A program made the translations under genes and the position numbers. Source: Cypionkella sp. (lineage in GTDB: Bacteria > Pseudomonadota > Alphaproteobacteria > Rhodobacterales > Rhodobacteraceae). From it: DNA of 64,000 nt. The stretch spans positions 45,963 to 109,962 of the forward strand of contig JALOSF010000001.1 in assembly GCA_025458525.1 (NCBI GenBank), written 5' to 3'. Under the pieces are notes generated by a model that made no database searches, was not told where the DNA came from, and saw nothing but the letters and a program-made list of their open reading frames with translations. Positions 55,242-62,559 of this stretch are shown piece by piece (position 1 is the first letter of the stretch; every line of letters begins with the position of its first letter).

Positions 55242-55351
55242 GTCTCTGCCTTCCCCAAGTGCCCCTCGTTCCCCGAGCTTCACCTGAAAAACTGACCCGG
55301 TTTCATCCTGGGAAACCTGCAAACCAAACCGCCCGAAAGACAACCTGGACA

Positions 55352-55666
55352 ATGACCCCAACCCGCGACCTTGCCACACTTTGGGATGACGACTTGCGCG
55401 CCGTTTTGCTGTCGGATGGGTCTGCCCAACCGGTGCAGTTCTTTGCAGGTCAGCACCATGTCGCGGCTTGGCAGGCTATGGGCTATGATGTTCGGGCGGC
55501 TGCAATCCGCGCGGCGGCGTTCGTCGAAAGCCCCAATGACCCGGAAGACTACATTGCCCAAGAAGTCGCGATTGCGCTAGGATCAGGCATCGCCACGGAT
55601 GACACATATCTATGGCGGATCGAACGCTTCCCGCGCCACATGCTTGGCGGTCCGTTCATCGCCTGA
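55352..55666 (+). CDS. Unknown phage protein (104 aa)
   Basis: A 104-residue acidic protein (MTPTRDLATLWDDDLRAVLL; later SPNDPEDYIAQEVAIALGSG). Not recognised. No strong ribosome site, though the reading frame keeps a coding-like composition. It is the first gene after the tRNA-like element and may share its transcript. Confidence 0.5.
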   Translation: MTPTRDLATLWDDDLRAVLLSDGSAQPVQFFAGQHHVAAWQAMGYDVRAAAIRAAAFVESPNDPEDYIAQEVAIALGSGIATDDTYLWRIERFPRHMLGGPFIA

Positions 55667-55696
55667 CCTGCCCGAAAATCTCCCCTCACGGGTGTG

Positions 55697-55708
55697 CGGA
55701 TAATATCG
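55697..55708 (+). repeat. CGGATAATATCG direct repeat, left copy
   Basis: CGGATAATATCG followed by CTTT and then TCCCGGA. The same string, followed by GCTTT and a later TCCCGGA, occurs at 58993-59004. The two copies bracket the block from gpT to the gp27-like gene. Confidence 0.6.
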
Positions 55709-55779
55709 CTTTCCCGGATCAGTTACACCTTTTCCCAGCAGCCTGCATCGCGCGGGCGATGGGACAAAGGGACATCCGA

Positions 55780-56670
55780 ATGTTGCTCAACGCACAAAAC
55801 CTTGACCTTGTTTTCTCGGGCTTGAAAACGGTCTTCAACGACGCCTTCACCGCCGCGCCATCCAAGTGGGCAGAAGTCGCAATGACCGTCCAGTCTTCAA
55901 GCGCGGACGAGCAATACACTTGGTTGGGCGAGTTCCCCCAGATGCGCGAATGGATCGGGCCGCGCCATGTGAAGAACCTGTCGGCGCACGGCTTCAAGAT
56001 CGTGAACCGCAAGTTTGAAAGCACCATCTCAATCAAGCGCGAGCATATCGAAGATGACCGTATCGGCATCTTCAAGCCCGCCCTCACCGAAATGGGCCGC
56101 GCGTCGGCGCAACACCCCGACGAACTTGTCTTCGGCCTTCTGTCGCAAGGCTTCAACACGACCTGTTATGACGGGCAGAACTTCTTTGACACGGAGCACC
56201 CGGTCAAGGATGCGAACGGTCAGGACGTGCTTGTCAGCAACATGCAAGATGGGGCCGGTCCGGCTTGGTATCTGATGGACACGACGCGCGGCGTGAAGCC
56301 GATGGTCTGGCAGACCCGGACGCCTTATGAGTTCACCGCCCTGACCCGCAGCGAAGACGAAAACGTGTTTCGCAATGACGAATACCTTTATGGGGTGCGC
56401 GCGCGGGCCAATGCAGGCTTTGGCCTGTGGCAACTGGCCTTTGGTTCTCGCGCTGAACTGACCCCGCAAAACTACGCCGCCGCCCGGTCTGCGATGATGC
56501 GCTTCACCGCTGACGGCGGCAACAAACTTGGCATCATGCCTTCCCTCTTGGTTGTGCCGCCGGAACTGGAAAGCGCGGCCTTGGCGTTGCTGAACACCGA
56601 ACTGGGGGCAAACGGCGAGTCCAACATATGGAAGGGCACGGCGAAAATCGCCTTGACGCCTTACCTGTAA
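55780..56670 (+). CDS. Mu gpT-like major head protein
   Basis: A 296-residue protein of the Mu major head subunit family; Mu gpT is about 305 residues. It starts MLLNAQNLDLVFSGLKTVFN; internal family stretches include YTWLGEFPQMREWIGPRHV, SISIKREHIEDDRIGIF and FFDTEHPVKD. It forms the icosahedral shell. Start at 55780 follows ACAAAGGGA; an ATG 21 bases earlier is possible. In Mu, T follows I; here it precedes I. Confidence 0.9.
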   Translation: MLLNAQNLDLVFSGLKTVFNDAFTAAPSKWAEVAMTVQSSSADEQYTWLGEFPQMREWIGPRHVKNLSAHGFKIVNRKFESTISIKREHIEDDRIGIFKPALTEMGRASAQHPDELVFGLLSQGFNTTCYDGQNFFDTEHPVKDANGQDVLVSNMQDGAGPAWYLMDTTRGVKPMVWQTRTPYEFTALTRSEDENVFRNDEYLYGVRARANAGFGLWQLAFGSRAELTPQNYAAARSAMMRFTADGGNKLGIMPSLLVVPPELESAALALLNTELGANGESNIWKGTAKIALTPYL

Positions 56671-56679
56671 GGCGCGCCC

Positions 56680-57657
56680 ATGTCCGGCCTGATCCTTGCC
56701 CAATGTGACAAAGCCTTGCCGCCCGGTGGCGGTGCGCCCGAATGGGTGCACCTGCTTCCTGTCGGAGCTGTCGAAGGTCGCGACGGTCGCGCCTATTCCT
56801 TGCCTGACCCGGCAGGGCTGATCCTCGACTTCCAAGAGCGTGGCCTTGATCTGGTGATCGACTATGAACATCAGTCGGATATTCCAGAGGCCAAGCTGAA
56901 AGGCCCGGTTCGGGCGGCAGGCTGGATCAAGGAACTTGCCCACAATCCAAGCGGCCTTTGGGGCCGCGTCGAATGGACCGCGACGGCGCGCGAGATGATC
57001 GAGCGCAAGGAATACCGCTTCCTGTCGCCAAGCTTTTACCACAACAAAAGCGGCCAGATCATGCGCCTGAAAGGCGCGGGCTTGGTGCATGAACCGAACT
57101 TGCGGCTGCAAGCCCTTAACAGTCAGGAAAGCACGATGCTTGACCCAAAGACCAAGCGCGCAACGCCCCCAAACCCGAATCCCGAAACCTCACTTCGGTC
57201 GCCGCTGATCGCGCGGCTTATGAAGGTCTTGAACCTCTCGCCCGATGCGACCGAAGAAGAGGCGCTAGACGCCCTTGAGGCATGGCTTGCGGACAAGGCA
57301 ACCAAGCCCGACCCGAAGAAGTTTGTGCCGCTGGAAGCCGTGCAACAGATGCTGCAAGAGCAGCATTTGCAACGGTCCGTCATGGCCGAAGCGCAGGCCG
57401 TGGAAAAGGTCAATGCGGCCATTCGCAAGGGCTACTTTCCGCCCGCTCTGCGCGATTGGGCCATTGCCCTCTGCCGTGACGATTCCGCAAGCTTTGACGC
57501 CTTCCTATCCAAATCCGCCCCAGCCTATGCGCACATGGGGCAAGAGATCGTGACTGGCCTGCCGCCGGGGCTGTCGCGCGCAACCATCCAGACCGACGCC
57601 GAAGCCGCTATCTGTCACCAGTTGGGCTTGAAGCCGGAGCAACTCGCCAAAGGCTGA
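56680..57657 (+). CDS. Mu gpI-like head maturation protease with nested scaffold
   Basis: A 325-residue Mu protein I family protease/scaffold. The N-terminal protease part (about 1-150) has WVHLLPVGAVEGRDGRAYSL and LDLVIDYEHQSDIPE, with YRFLSPSFYHNKSGQIMRL. The C-terminal part is helical and charged and acts as scaffold. In Mu the scaffold Z is made from an internal start in I; here ATG at 57136 (residue 153) with AGGAAAG just upstream offers the same arrangement. It lies nine bases after gpT. Confidence 0.88.
   Translation: MSGLILAQCDKALPPGGGAPEWVHLLPVGAVEGRDGRAYSLPDPAGLILDFQERGLDLVIDYEHQSDIPEAKLKGPVRAAGWIKELAHNPSGLWGRVEWTATAREMIERKEYRFLSPSFYHNKSGQIMRLKGAGLVHEPNLRLQALNSQESTMLDPKTKRATPPNPNPETSLRSPLIARLMKVLNLSPDATEEEALDALEAWLADKATKPDPKKFVPLEAVQQMLQEQHLQRSVMAEAQAVEKVNAAIRKGYFPPALRDWAIALCRDDSASFDAFLSKSAPAYAHMGQEIVTGLPPGLSRATIQTDAEAAICHQLGLKPEQLAKG
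57136..57657 (+). CDS. Nested scaffold protein Z-like (internal start in gpI)
   Basis: In-frame internal start MLDPKTKRATPPNPNPE at residue 153 of the protease gene, with AGGAAAG 5 bases upstream. The product (173 residues) would consist of the helical scaffold part only (EEALDALEAWLADKA; LQEQHLQRSVMAEAQAVEKV). This mirrors the I/Z nested pair in phage Mu. Inferred from the ribosome site, domain border and Mu precedent. Confidence 0.55.
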   Translation: MLDPKTKRATPPNPNPETSLRSPLIARLMKVLNLSPDATEEEALDALEAWLADKATKPDPKKFVPLEAVQQMLQEQHLQRSVMAEAQAVEKVNAAIRKGYFPPALRDWAIALCRDDSASFDAFLSKSAPAYAHMGQEIVTGLPPGLSRATIQTDAEAAICHQLGLKPEQLAKG

Positions 57658-57696
57658 CACCGAATTGCCCTCTGTCTCACAAGCGCAGGGGGCAAA

Positions 57697-57759
57697 GGCC
57701 GGACCATTCGCAGACCGCGCCCATCCGTCCAATGGGTGAAGGAAGGCAAAGGTCCGGCC
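57697..57759 (+). other. Structured non-coding region after the protease gene
   Basis: Perfect inverted repeat GGCCGGACC (57697) / GGTCCGGCC (57751) enclosing an inner CCCAT...ATGGG stem. It lies within a 262-bp gap (57658-57919) between gpI and the Mor-like gene. It may be a processing site, small RNA or regulatory leader; no T-run follows, so it is not a simple terminator. Confidence 0.45.
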
Positions 57760-57919
57760 CACCAGATTGCCGCGCCTGTCCAAAGGCTGGGGGCGGCAGT
57801 GCAAGCCGGAAGGGAAAACCGGCCATAGGTGGCCCCCGTGAAGCCCGCGTTTTGGCTGGCGCGTGTGGATGGGGGCCAACTCGCAATTCCCCTTCACCCC
57901 AAGAAGGACACCTTCCCCG

Positions 57920-58279
57920 ATGACCGAACGCCGAACCCTTCCCGCCCGCCCTATGCCAAAGCCCACAGCACAGGTTGAGGCATATGTTGACGCTATGGGG
58001 CCGGAACTCGCCGTCACCTTCCTGCTTGCCTTTGGCGGGGCGGAAATGGCGGTTCCCGATAGCCCGAACGGGCGTTCCGCCCACGAAGCCCTGATCGGAC
58101 CCGAAGCCGCCGCGCGCCTGTCCGCCGTCAAGGACCGGCTTCAACGCCGCGTCCCCTTGGCAAAGGCTTGGCTTGCCGCCATGCTTCATTGGCAGGGCCA
58201 TTCCACCGCCCATATCGCCCGCACCTTGCGGGTGTCGGATACGTCGGTTCGCAACATGCTGAAGGACAGAAGGGGATGA
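57920..58279 (+). CDS. Mor-like HTH transcription activator
   Basis: A 119-residue protein. The middle motif FLLAFGGAEMAVPDSP resembles the Mor/C family beta-strand dimerisation motif (GGxxxYIP), and the C-terminal HTH is HSTAHIARTLRVSDTSVRNMLK. In Mu, Mor switches on the middle promoter that makes C, which switches on late genes. Here it lies after the head genes, not before them, so its target is unclear. Overlaps the next gene by ATGA. Confidence 0.55.
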   Translation: MTERRTLPARPMPKPTAQVEAYVDAMGPELAVTFLLAFGGAEMAVPDSPNGRSAHEALIGPEAAARLSAVKDRLQRRVPLAKAWLAAMLHWQGHSTAHIARTLRVSDTSVRNMLKDRRG

Positions 58280-58440
58280 GTGGTCTTGCCGTTGTGATCG
58301 GGCTTTCCTTCCTTGCCGGGTTCGGCTTTGCCTTGGGTGTTGCCGCTTGGGAAGTCGTGATCCTTGCCGGGTGCAAGGGCCGTCACATCGCCCTGACCCT
58401 CGCCCGCGTCAGCGAATGCCAGAGGACCGAAGCGCCATGA
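58276..58440 (+). CDS. Small membrane protein (54 aa)
   Basis: A 54-residue protein with one strong hydrophobic stretch (VVIGLSFLAGFGFALGVAAW) and a positively charged tail. Overlaps both neighbours by ATGA. It might be a lysis-related or signal-anchor protein, but nothing proves this. Confidence 0.55.
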   Translation: MSGLAVVIGLSFLAGFGFALGVAAWEVVILAGCKGRHIALTLARVSECQRTEAP

Positions 58441-58625
58441 CGGACCTCTTTGATCGCGCCCGCACCCTGATCAATGAAGCCGCTTCGCACCCTGACCCCG
58501 AAGCCGCGATGGAAGCCCTTGAGGCAGAGGCCATACCCCAAGACCGGCACATGTTCCCGTTGCTTTGGGAGGGTCTGACCCTCGCCTTGAACGGCGCACC
58601 GCCCGAAGAGGCCGATGCCCCATGA
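58437..58625 (+). CDS. Unknown small phage protein (62 aa)
   Basis: A 62-residue acidic, helical protein (FDRARTLINEAASHPDPEAA). Not recognised. ATGA overlaps on both sides show it is translated as part of the late cluster. Confidence 0.55.
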   Translation: MTDLFDRARTLINEAASHPDPEAAMEALEAEAIPQDRHMFPLLWEGLTLALNGAPPEEADAP

Positions 58626-58999
58626 CAGACCAGCCCGGAACCGCCCTCGCCGTCCTCGCCCAAATCCGCGCACAAGCCCGCGCCGGGGCCGACGCGCTGG
58701 ACGGTCTGAACCGGGCCGTTGAAGCCCTCGAAGGCATCATTCAAGAGGGGCTTGAAGGGCCGTTTAACGGGGTCTTCAATGCGCTACCAAACGCTGCCAT
58801 TCGCACCCACCAGCGCGGCAAGATCGAACAAGACCCCGAGTTGCAGGCCTTCATCCGCGCCCGCTGCCTGACCCTGACCTTCCCCGAAGTCGCCGCCCAA
58901 GTCGCTGCCAACTTCCCCCCGGAACGCCGCGTCACCACGTCCAGCATCCACCGCTGGTGGCACCGAAGGGGCAAGAAGTCGCTTCCCTCAATCGGATAA
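58622..58999 (+). CDS. Mu gp27-like (DUF3486-type) HTH protein, possible small terminase
   Basis: A 125-residue protein. A coiled N-terminal half (QARAGADALDGLNRAVEALE) is followed by RGKIEQDPELQAFIRARCL and an HTH-like VTTSSIHRWWHRRGKK. The pattern R-K-I, then a helical domain, then serine-rich HR recalls Mu gp27, the proposed small terminase. In Mu-like phages the large terminase follows; here the right end of the element follows within 95 bases. The assignment is tentative. Confidence 0.45.
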   Translation: MTDQPGTALAVLAQIRAQARAGADALDGLNRAVEALEGIIQEGLEGPFNGVFNALPNAAIRTHQRGKIEQDPELQAFIRARCLTLTFPEVAAQVAANFPPERRVTTSSIHRWWHRRGKKSLPSIG

Positions 59000-59004
59000 T
59001 ATCG
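58993..59004 (+). repeat. CGGATAATATCG direct repeat, right copy
   Basis: Overlaps the stop codon of the gp27-like gene; partner of the copy at 55697. See the left-copy entry for context. Confidence 0.6.
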
Positions 59005-59045
59005 GCTTTAGCCAGACGTTCCCGGAAATAGCGCCGGGATACCGG

Positions 59046-59089
59046 CCATTCCGGTTTAATTGGTAACGTTATGATTTAATTGGTTACAC
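59046..59089 (+). repeat. Right-end transposase-type sites R2 and R1
   Basis: Two tandem copies 20 bases apart: CCATTCCGGTTTAATTGGTAAC (first 16 bases match inverted L1) ending at 59067, and GATTTAATTGGTTACAC at 59073-59089. Two-turn spacing and the same orientation resemble the R1/R2 arrangement of Mu. Confidence 0.65.
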
Positions 59090-59113
59090 AACAACACCAC
59101 CGCAGGAGGTGCC

Positions 59114-60349
59114 ATGTTCGACCAGTCTCGCCCCGGCCTACAAACCCCCGCCCTGCCGGGTGGCCCGCGCGACGGGCTGTGCACCGATTGCGGTGTGTCG
59201 CGTCTGGGCGATGGCAAGGCCTGCGGGCGCGCCTGCCAGTTCATCGCGCCGGATTATCCCACGCTGGAACGTGCCGTTCATGGCCGCACGGCCAGGCCCG
59301 ATACGGACGAGGCGTTTTTCGGCGTGACCCATACCATGCTGCGCGCGCGGCTTGCCCCGGCCGCCCCCGGCGCGCAATGGACCGGCATCACGACCACCCT
59401 TGCCGCCAGCCTGCTGGAACACGGCCTTGTCGATGCGGTCATGACCGTGGTGCCCGACCCTGCGGATCGCTGGAAACCCCTGCCCGCCCTGATCACCGAC
59501 CGCGCCGACATGGCACAGGCGCGCGGCATGCGGATGGGCTGGGCGCCGACTTTGGCGCTGCTGGAACCTGCGCGCGCGGCGGGCTACAGGCGGCTGGCGA
59601 TGATCGGCATCCCCTGCCAGACCTACGCCCTGCGCGCGCTCGAGACGGACCTGGGGCTTGAGGCGCTTTATGTCATCGGGACGCCCTGTTCCGACAACAC
59701 CACGACCGAGAATTTCCACACCTTCCTCAACCTTCTCGACAAGGCGCCGGAAACGATCAGCTATCTGGAGTTCCGCGCCGATTTCAAGGTCGAGCTGCGG
59801 TTTGACGATGGCCGCAAGCCCCGGTTTATTCCCTTCCTCCAACTGCCGATCAGCCAGTTGCCACCGGATTTCTTTCCGATGACCTGCAAGACCTGCGTCG
59901 ATTACACCAACCGTCTGGCCGATATCACCGTGGGCTATATGGGGGGCGACGGCGATCAATGGGTGATCGCACGCAACAGCCGGGGCGCGCAGCTGTTGTC
60001 ACTGCTGCAAGACAGGCTCCAGACCGCGCCACTGACCGACAGCGGCAAACGGATCGCGGCGGTCAAGGGGTTCATGGAAAACACCGCCCGCGCGGCAGGG
60101 GGCATGCCGTTGCGCCGGATGCCCAATTGGCTGCGCCCGTTGGTCAGCATCCTGCAAACCCGGCTGGGACCGAAGGGGTTGGAATTTGCCCGCGCGCGGG
60201 TCGAGATGAAGGCGGTCGAAACCGTGTTGCACCTGCGCCGCGCCCATCCGGCACGGATGAAGAACATGATCCCCGCCCATATCTGGCGGCTGGTGGCCCG
60301 CTATGGCCTGACGCCAACCCCGGATGAAACCCGCCCGCCCCGCGGCTAA
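59114..60349 (+). CDS. F420-hydrogenase beta-subunit family iron-sulfur flavoprotein (BciB-like)
   Basis: A 411-residue protein. An N-terminal cysteine set (GLCTDCGVSRLGDGKACGRAC) and the central CSDN and CKTCVDYTNRLADI motifs are those of the FrhB/FpoF/BciB family, which holds FAD and 4Fe-4S clusters. In phototrophs the nearest members are ferredoxin-dependent divinyl (bacterio)chlorophyllide 8-vinyl reductases (BciB). A photosynthetic role is supported only by family resemblance and by a PpsR-like dyad on the far side of the prophage. Strong GCAGGAGGT site. The Mu-like element has entered just upstream of it. Confidence 0.75.
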   Translation: MFDQSRPGLQTPALPGGPRDGLCTDCGVSRLGDGKACGRACQFIAPDYPTLERAVHGRTARPDTDEAFFGVTHTMLRARLAPAAPGAQWTGITTTLAASLLEHGLVDAVMTVVPDPADRWKPLPALITDRADMAQARGMRMGWAPTLALLEPARAAGYRRLAMIGIPCQTYALRALETDLGLEALYVIGTPCSDNTTTENFHTFLNLLDKAPETISYLEFRADFKVELRFDDGRKPRFIPFLQLPISQLPPDFFPMTCKTCVDYTNRLADITVGYMGGDGDQWVIARNSRGAQLLSLLQDRLQTAPLTDSGKRIAAVKGFMENTARAAGGMPLRRMPNWLRPLVSILQTRLGPKGLEFARARVEMKAVETVLHLRRAHPARMKNMIPAHIWRLVARYGLTPTPDETRPPRG

Positions 60350-60462
60350 GCGCGGGTGTCGCGGTCGGCAGAGTTTCACACCAGGCGCTGATCTGCCGGC
60401 ACGGTTTTCGAATGTGCCGCGGGTTTGGCGGCAGCGCCCCACCCTTTGCCCGATCGCGGTGA

Positions 60463-61437
60463 TCAGCCCATCAGCCGGGCGACATCCAGCATCCGGTTGG
60501 AAAATCCCCATTCGTTGTCATACCAGCCAAAGACCCGCAGCATGCCCCCCCGGGTCACGCGCGTTTCCGCCGTGGCCATGACGATGCTTTCGGGCCGGGC
60601 CCGCAGGTCGGTAGAGACCAGCGCACGGTCCGTCACACCGATCACCCCCCCGGCCGCATGAAAGGCCGCGTTGACCTGTTCTACCGTCGCGGGACGCGCC
60701 GTCATCACCGCCAGATCGACACAAGACACGCTCGCCACCGGCACGCGCACCGCCGATCCCTCGATGCGCCCGGCAATCTGTGGCAAGACACGATCGAGCA
60801 GGCGGGACGCGCTGGTGGTGGTGGGAACCATCGACAGGGCAGCCGCACGCGAGCGGGCGAAATCGGCTGCCGGGGCATCGACGGTGGGCTGGCTGCCGGT
60901 ATAGCAGTGGATCGTGGTCATCGACCCCGTCACCACGCCCCAATGCGCATCGATCAGCCGGGCCAGCGGCGCCAGTGCATTGGTGGTGCAGGACGCATTC
61001 GACACGATCCGATGGTCGCCAAGCGCCGTCTCGTTCGCGCCAAGCACCACCGTCACCTCGGCCGCGGCCGAGGGGCCCGAGATCAGAACGCGCCGCGCGC
61101 CGGCCCGCAGGCCGCGCCCGGCGATCTCGGCGCTGTCCGCCCGTCCGGTGCATTCCATCACCACATCGACGCCATTCAGATCAAGCGCCGACAGGTCTGG
61201 CGCAAGGAATTGCGGGATCGCGCGCCCATTGACATGCAAGGCCCCGTCCCGAAGCGTGACGGTGCCGCGCCACGGGCCAAAGACGCTGTCATATTCGAAC
61301 AGATGCGCCCGCATCTCGGGCGTTGCGATGTCGTTGACGCCCACCACCTCCAGCCCGGGCCAACGCTCGGGCGATTCTGCCAAGGCGCGCAGGACGGACC
61401 GACCGATCCGCCCGAACCCGTTGATAAAAATCCGCAT
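60463..61437 (-). CDS. gap: Glyceraldehyde-3-phosphate dehydrogenase family protein
   Basis: A 324-residue NAD(P)-dependent aldehyde dehydrogenase. N-terminal INGFGRIGRSVLRALAES; catalytic C150 in SNASCTTNALAPL, and H177 in MTTIHCYTGSQ. C-terminal WYDNEWGFSNRMLDVARLMG is diagnostic. It may be GAPDH or erythrose-4-phosphate dehydrogenase. It is shorter and less typical than the usual glycolytic Gap (CYTGSQ for AYTNDQ), which suggests a second copy with a special role. It follows bhcD by 86 bases on the same strand, and a GGCAGC/GCTGCC hairpin lies between. Confidence 0.85.
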   Translation of the reverse strand: MRIFINGFGRIGRSVLRALAESPERWPGLEVVGVNDIATPEMRAHLFEYDSVFGPWRGTVTLRDGALHVNGRAIPQFLAPDLSALDLNGVDVVMECTGRADSAEIAGRGLRAGARRVLISGPSAAAEVTVVLGANETALGDHRIVSNASCTTNALAPLARLIDAHWGVVTGSMTTIHCYTGSQPTVDAPAADFARSRAAALSMVPTTTSASRLLDRVLPQIAGRIEGSAVRVPVASVSCVDLAVMTARPATVEQVNAAFHAAGGVIGVTDRALVSTDLRARPESIVMATAETRVTRGGMLRVFGWYDNEWGFSNRMLDVARLMG

Positions 61438-61523
61438 CCTTCACCTCTCACAGGGCGGCAGCATCATCATGCCGCTGCCGGGCAGGCAAGCGCCGCTTTG
61501 TCACCCGAACAAGGTTTCCGCGC

Positions 61524-62483
61524 TCAGACCTCGACCTGGGTGCCCTGCCCGCGTTCGGTGGCACGGCGCACGGCCATGGCGGCCACGGCCAGATCCTGCA
61601 AGCCAACCCCGGTTCCATCGAACAAGGTGATGTCGGACGCAGAGCGCCGACCCGGGTGCTGCCCGGTCAGAACATCGCCCAAGGGCGTGATCGCCTCGGC
61701 CGTCAAGAGCCCGGCGGCGACGGCATGCTGGGCCTCGCCAATCGTGACCGACTGCGCCACCTCGTCGGTGAACACCATGGCACGGCCCAGAATCGCGGGG
61801 TCAACCTCCTGCTTGCCCTTGGTATCGGTGCCCATGCAGGCCAGATGGGTGCCCGGGGCCACATGCTCGGCCATCAGGCTGGCCGCCGGCGACGAGGTGA
61901 TCGTCACGATGACATCCGCCTCGACCATCCGCTCCAACCCCACCGCCTCGAAGGGCAAGCCCAACTCGGCCGCGATCCGCGCCAGACCGTCCAGCATGTC
62001 GGGATGCAGGTTCCACGCGATGACGCGGTCGAACTGGCGCACCCGGGCAGCGGCGCGCAGCTGGAAGCCGGCCTGATGCCCGGCGCCCACCATGCCAAGC
62101 ACGCGCGCATCACGCCGTGCCAGCCGGTCGATGGAAATTGCACTGGCCGCCGCCGTGCGCAAGGCGGTCAGCAATCCGCCCCCCACCATCGCCGTGGGCC
62201 GCCCCGTCTCGGGGTCGAACAGAAAGACCGTTGATTGATGGTTGATGATCCCGCGCGCGGCATTGCCCGGGAAATATCCGCCCGCCTTCACGCCAAGCTG
62301 CCCCCCGGCCCGGTCCAGCCCGGACTTGAAGCCATATTGACGCCCCTCGCCCAAAGCCTCGCGCACCACGGCAAAGTTATAGGCATCGCCGCGCGACATC
62401 GCGGCAAACACGGCCTCGACGGCTGCAAAGGCATCTTCGGGCGACACCAGCCCCGCAATCAGCTTTTCTGGAACGATCAGCAT
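61524..62483 (-). CDS. bhcD: Iminosuccinate reductase BhcD (ornithine cyclodeaminase family)
   Basis: A 319-residue protein of the ornithine cyclodeaminase/mu-crystallin family: GRQYGFKSGLDRAGGQLGVK, then a Rossmann part with VLGMVGAGHQAGFQLRA. In the beta-hydroxyaspartate cycle it reduces iminosuccinate to aspartate with NADH. Function here is assigned because it follows bhcC and bhcB in the known order bhcA-B-C-D. Start at 62483 has AAGGGG upstream. Confidence 0.88.
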   Translation of the reverse strand: MLIVPEKLIAGLVSPEDAFAAVEAVFAAMSRGDAYNFAVVREALGEGRQYGFKSGLDRAGGQLGVKAGGYFPGNAARGIINHQSTVFLFDPETGRPTAMVGGGLLTALRTAAASAISIDRLARRDARVLGMVGAGHQAGFQLRAAARVRQFDRVIAWNLHPDMLDGLARIAAELGLPFEAVGLERMVEADVIVTITSSPAASLMAEHVAPGTHLACMGTDTKGKQEVDPAILGRAMVFTDEVAQSVTIGEAQHAVAAGLLTAEAITPLGDVLTGQHPGRRSASDITLFDGTGVGLQDLAVAAMAVRRATERGQGTQVEV

Positions 62484-62559
62484 GGGCAAGCCCCTTCCTT
62501 GACGTCTTCAATGGTCTGTGCGGGCCCCGACCGGCAGGCCGGAGCCCCGATTGACAGGT

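Larger units (their letters stand above)
54936..55351. other. Non-coding region after gemA with terminator, promoter and tRNA-like element
   Basis: 416 bases without a convincing gene. It holds the gemA terminator, an 8-bp inverted repeat CCCCGCGC/GCGCGGGG, a CCCGTTTAATT resembling the terminal transposase sites (about 55086), a sigma70-type promoter at 55127-55156 and the tRNA-like element at 55163-55241. Short reading frames in it have no ribosome sites. Confidence 0.6.
50048..59093. mobile_element. Compact Mu-like transposable element (about 9 kb), capsid genes but no tail or large terminase
   Basis: Contains repressor, Ner-like, MuA, MuB, two unknown genes, GemA, an unknown gene, gpT capsid, gpI/Z protease-scaffold, a Mor-like gene, two small genes and a gp27-like gene. 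Near both ends lie related AT-rich sites in inverted orientation: 50060-50075 matches the reverse complement of 59046-59061 at 15 of 16 positions. Ends are set where TG and CA stand 13 bases outside the outermost sites; aligning with the inner right site instead would move the left end to 50028. No clear 5-bp target duplication is seen. All genes appear intact. No large terminase, portal, tail, lysis or host-nuclease gene is present, whereas Mu-like phages are near 37-40 kb. Confidence 0.85.

Noticed and set aside
50023-59098. Five-base target-site duplication at the Mu-like element ends
   Set aside because: Tested TG/CA pairs near both ends give flanks such as GACAC/ACACC or GAACA/CAACA, none identical. 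No duplication is claimed.
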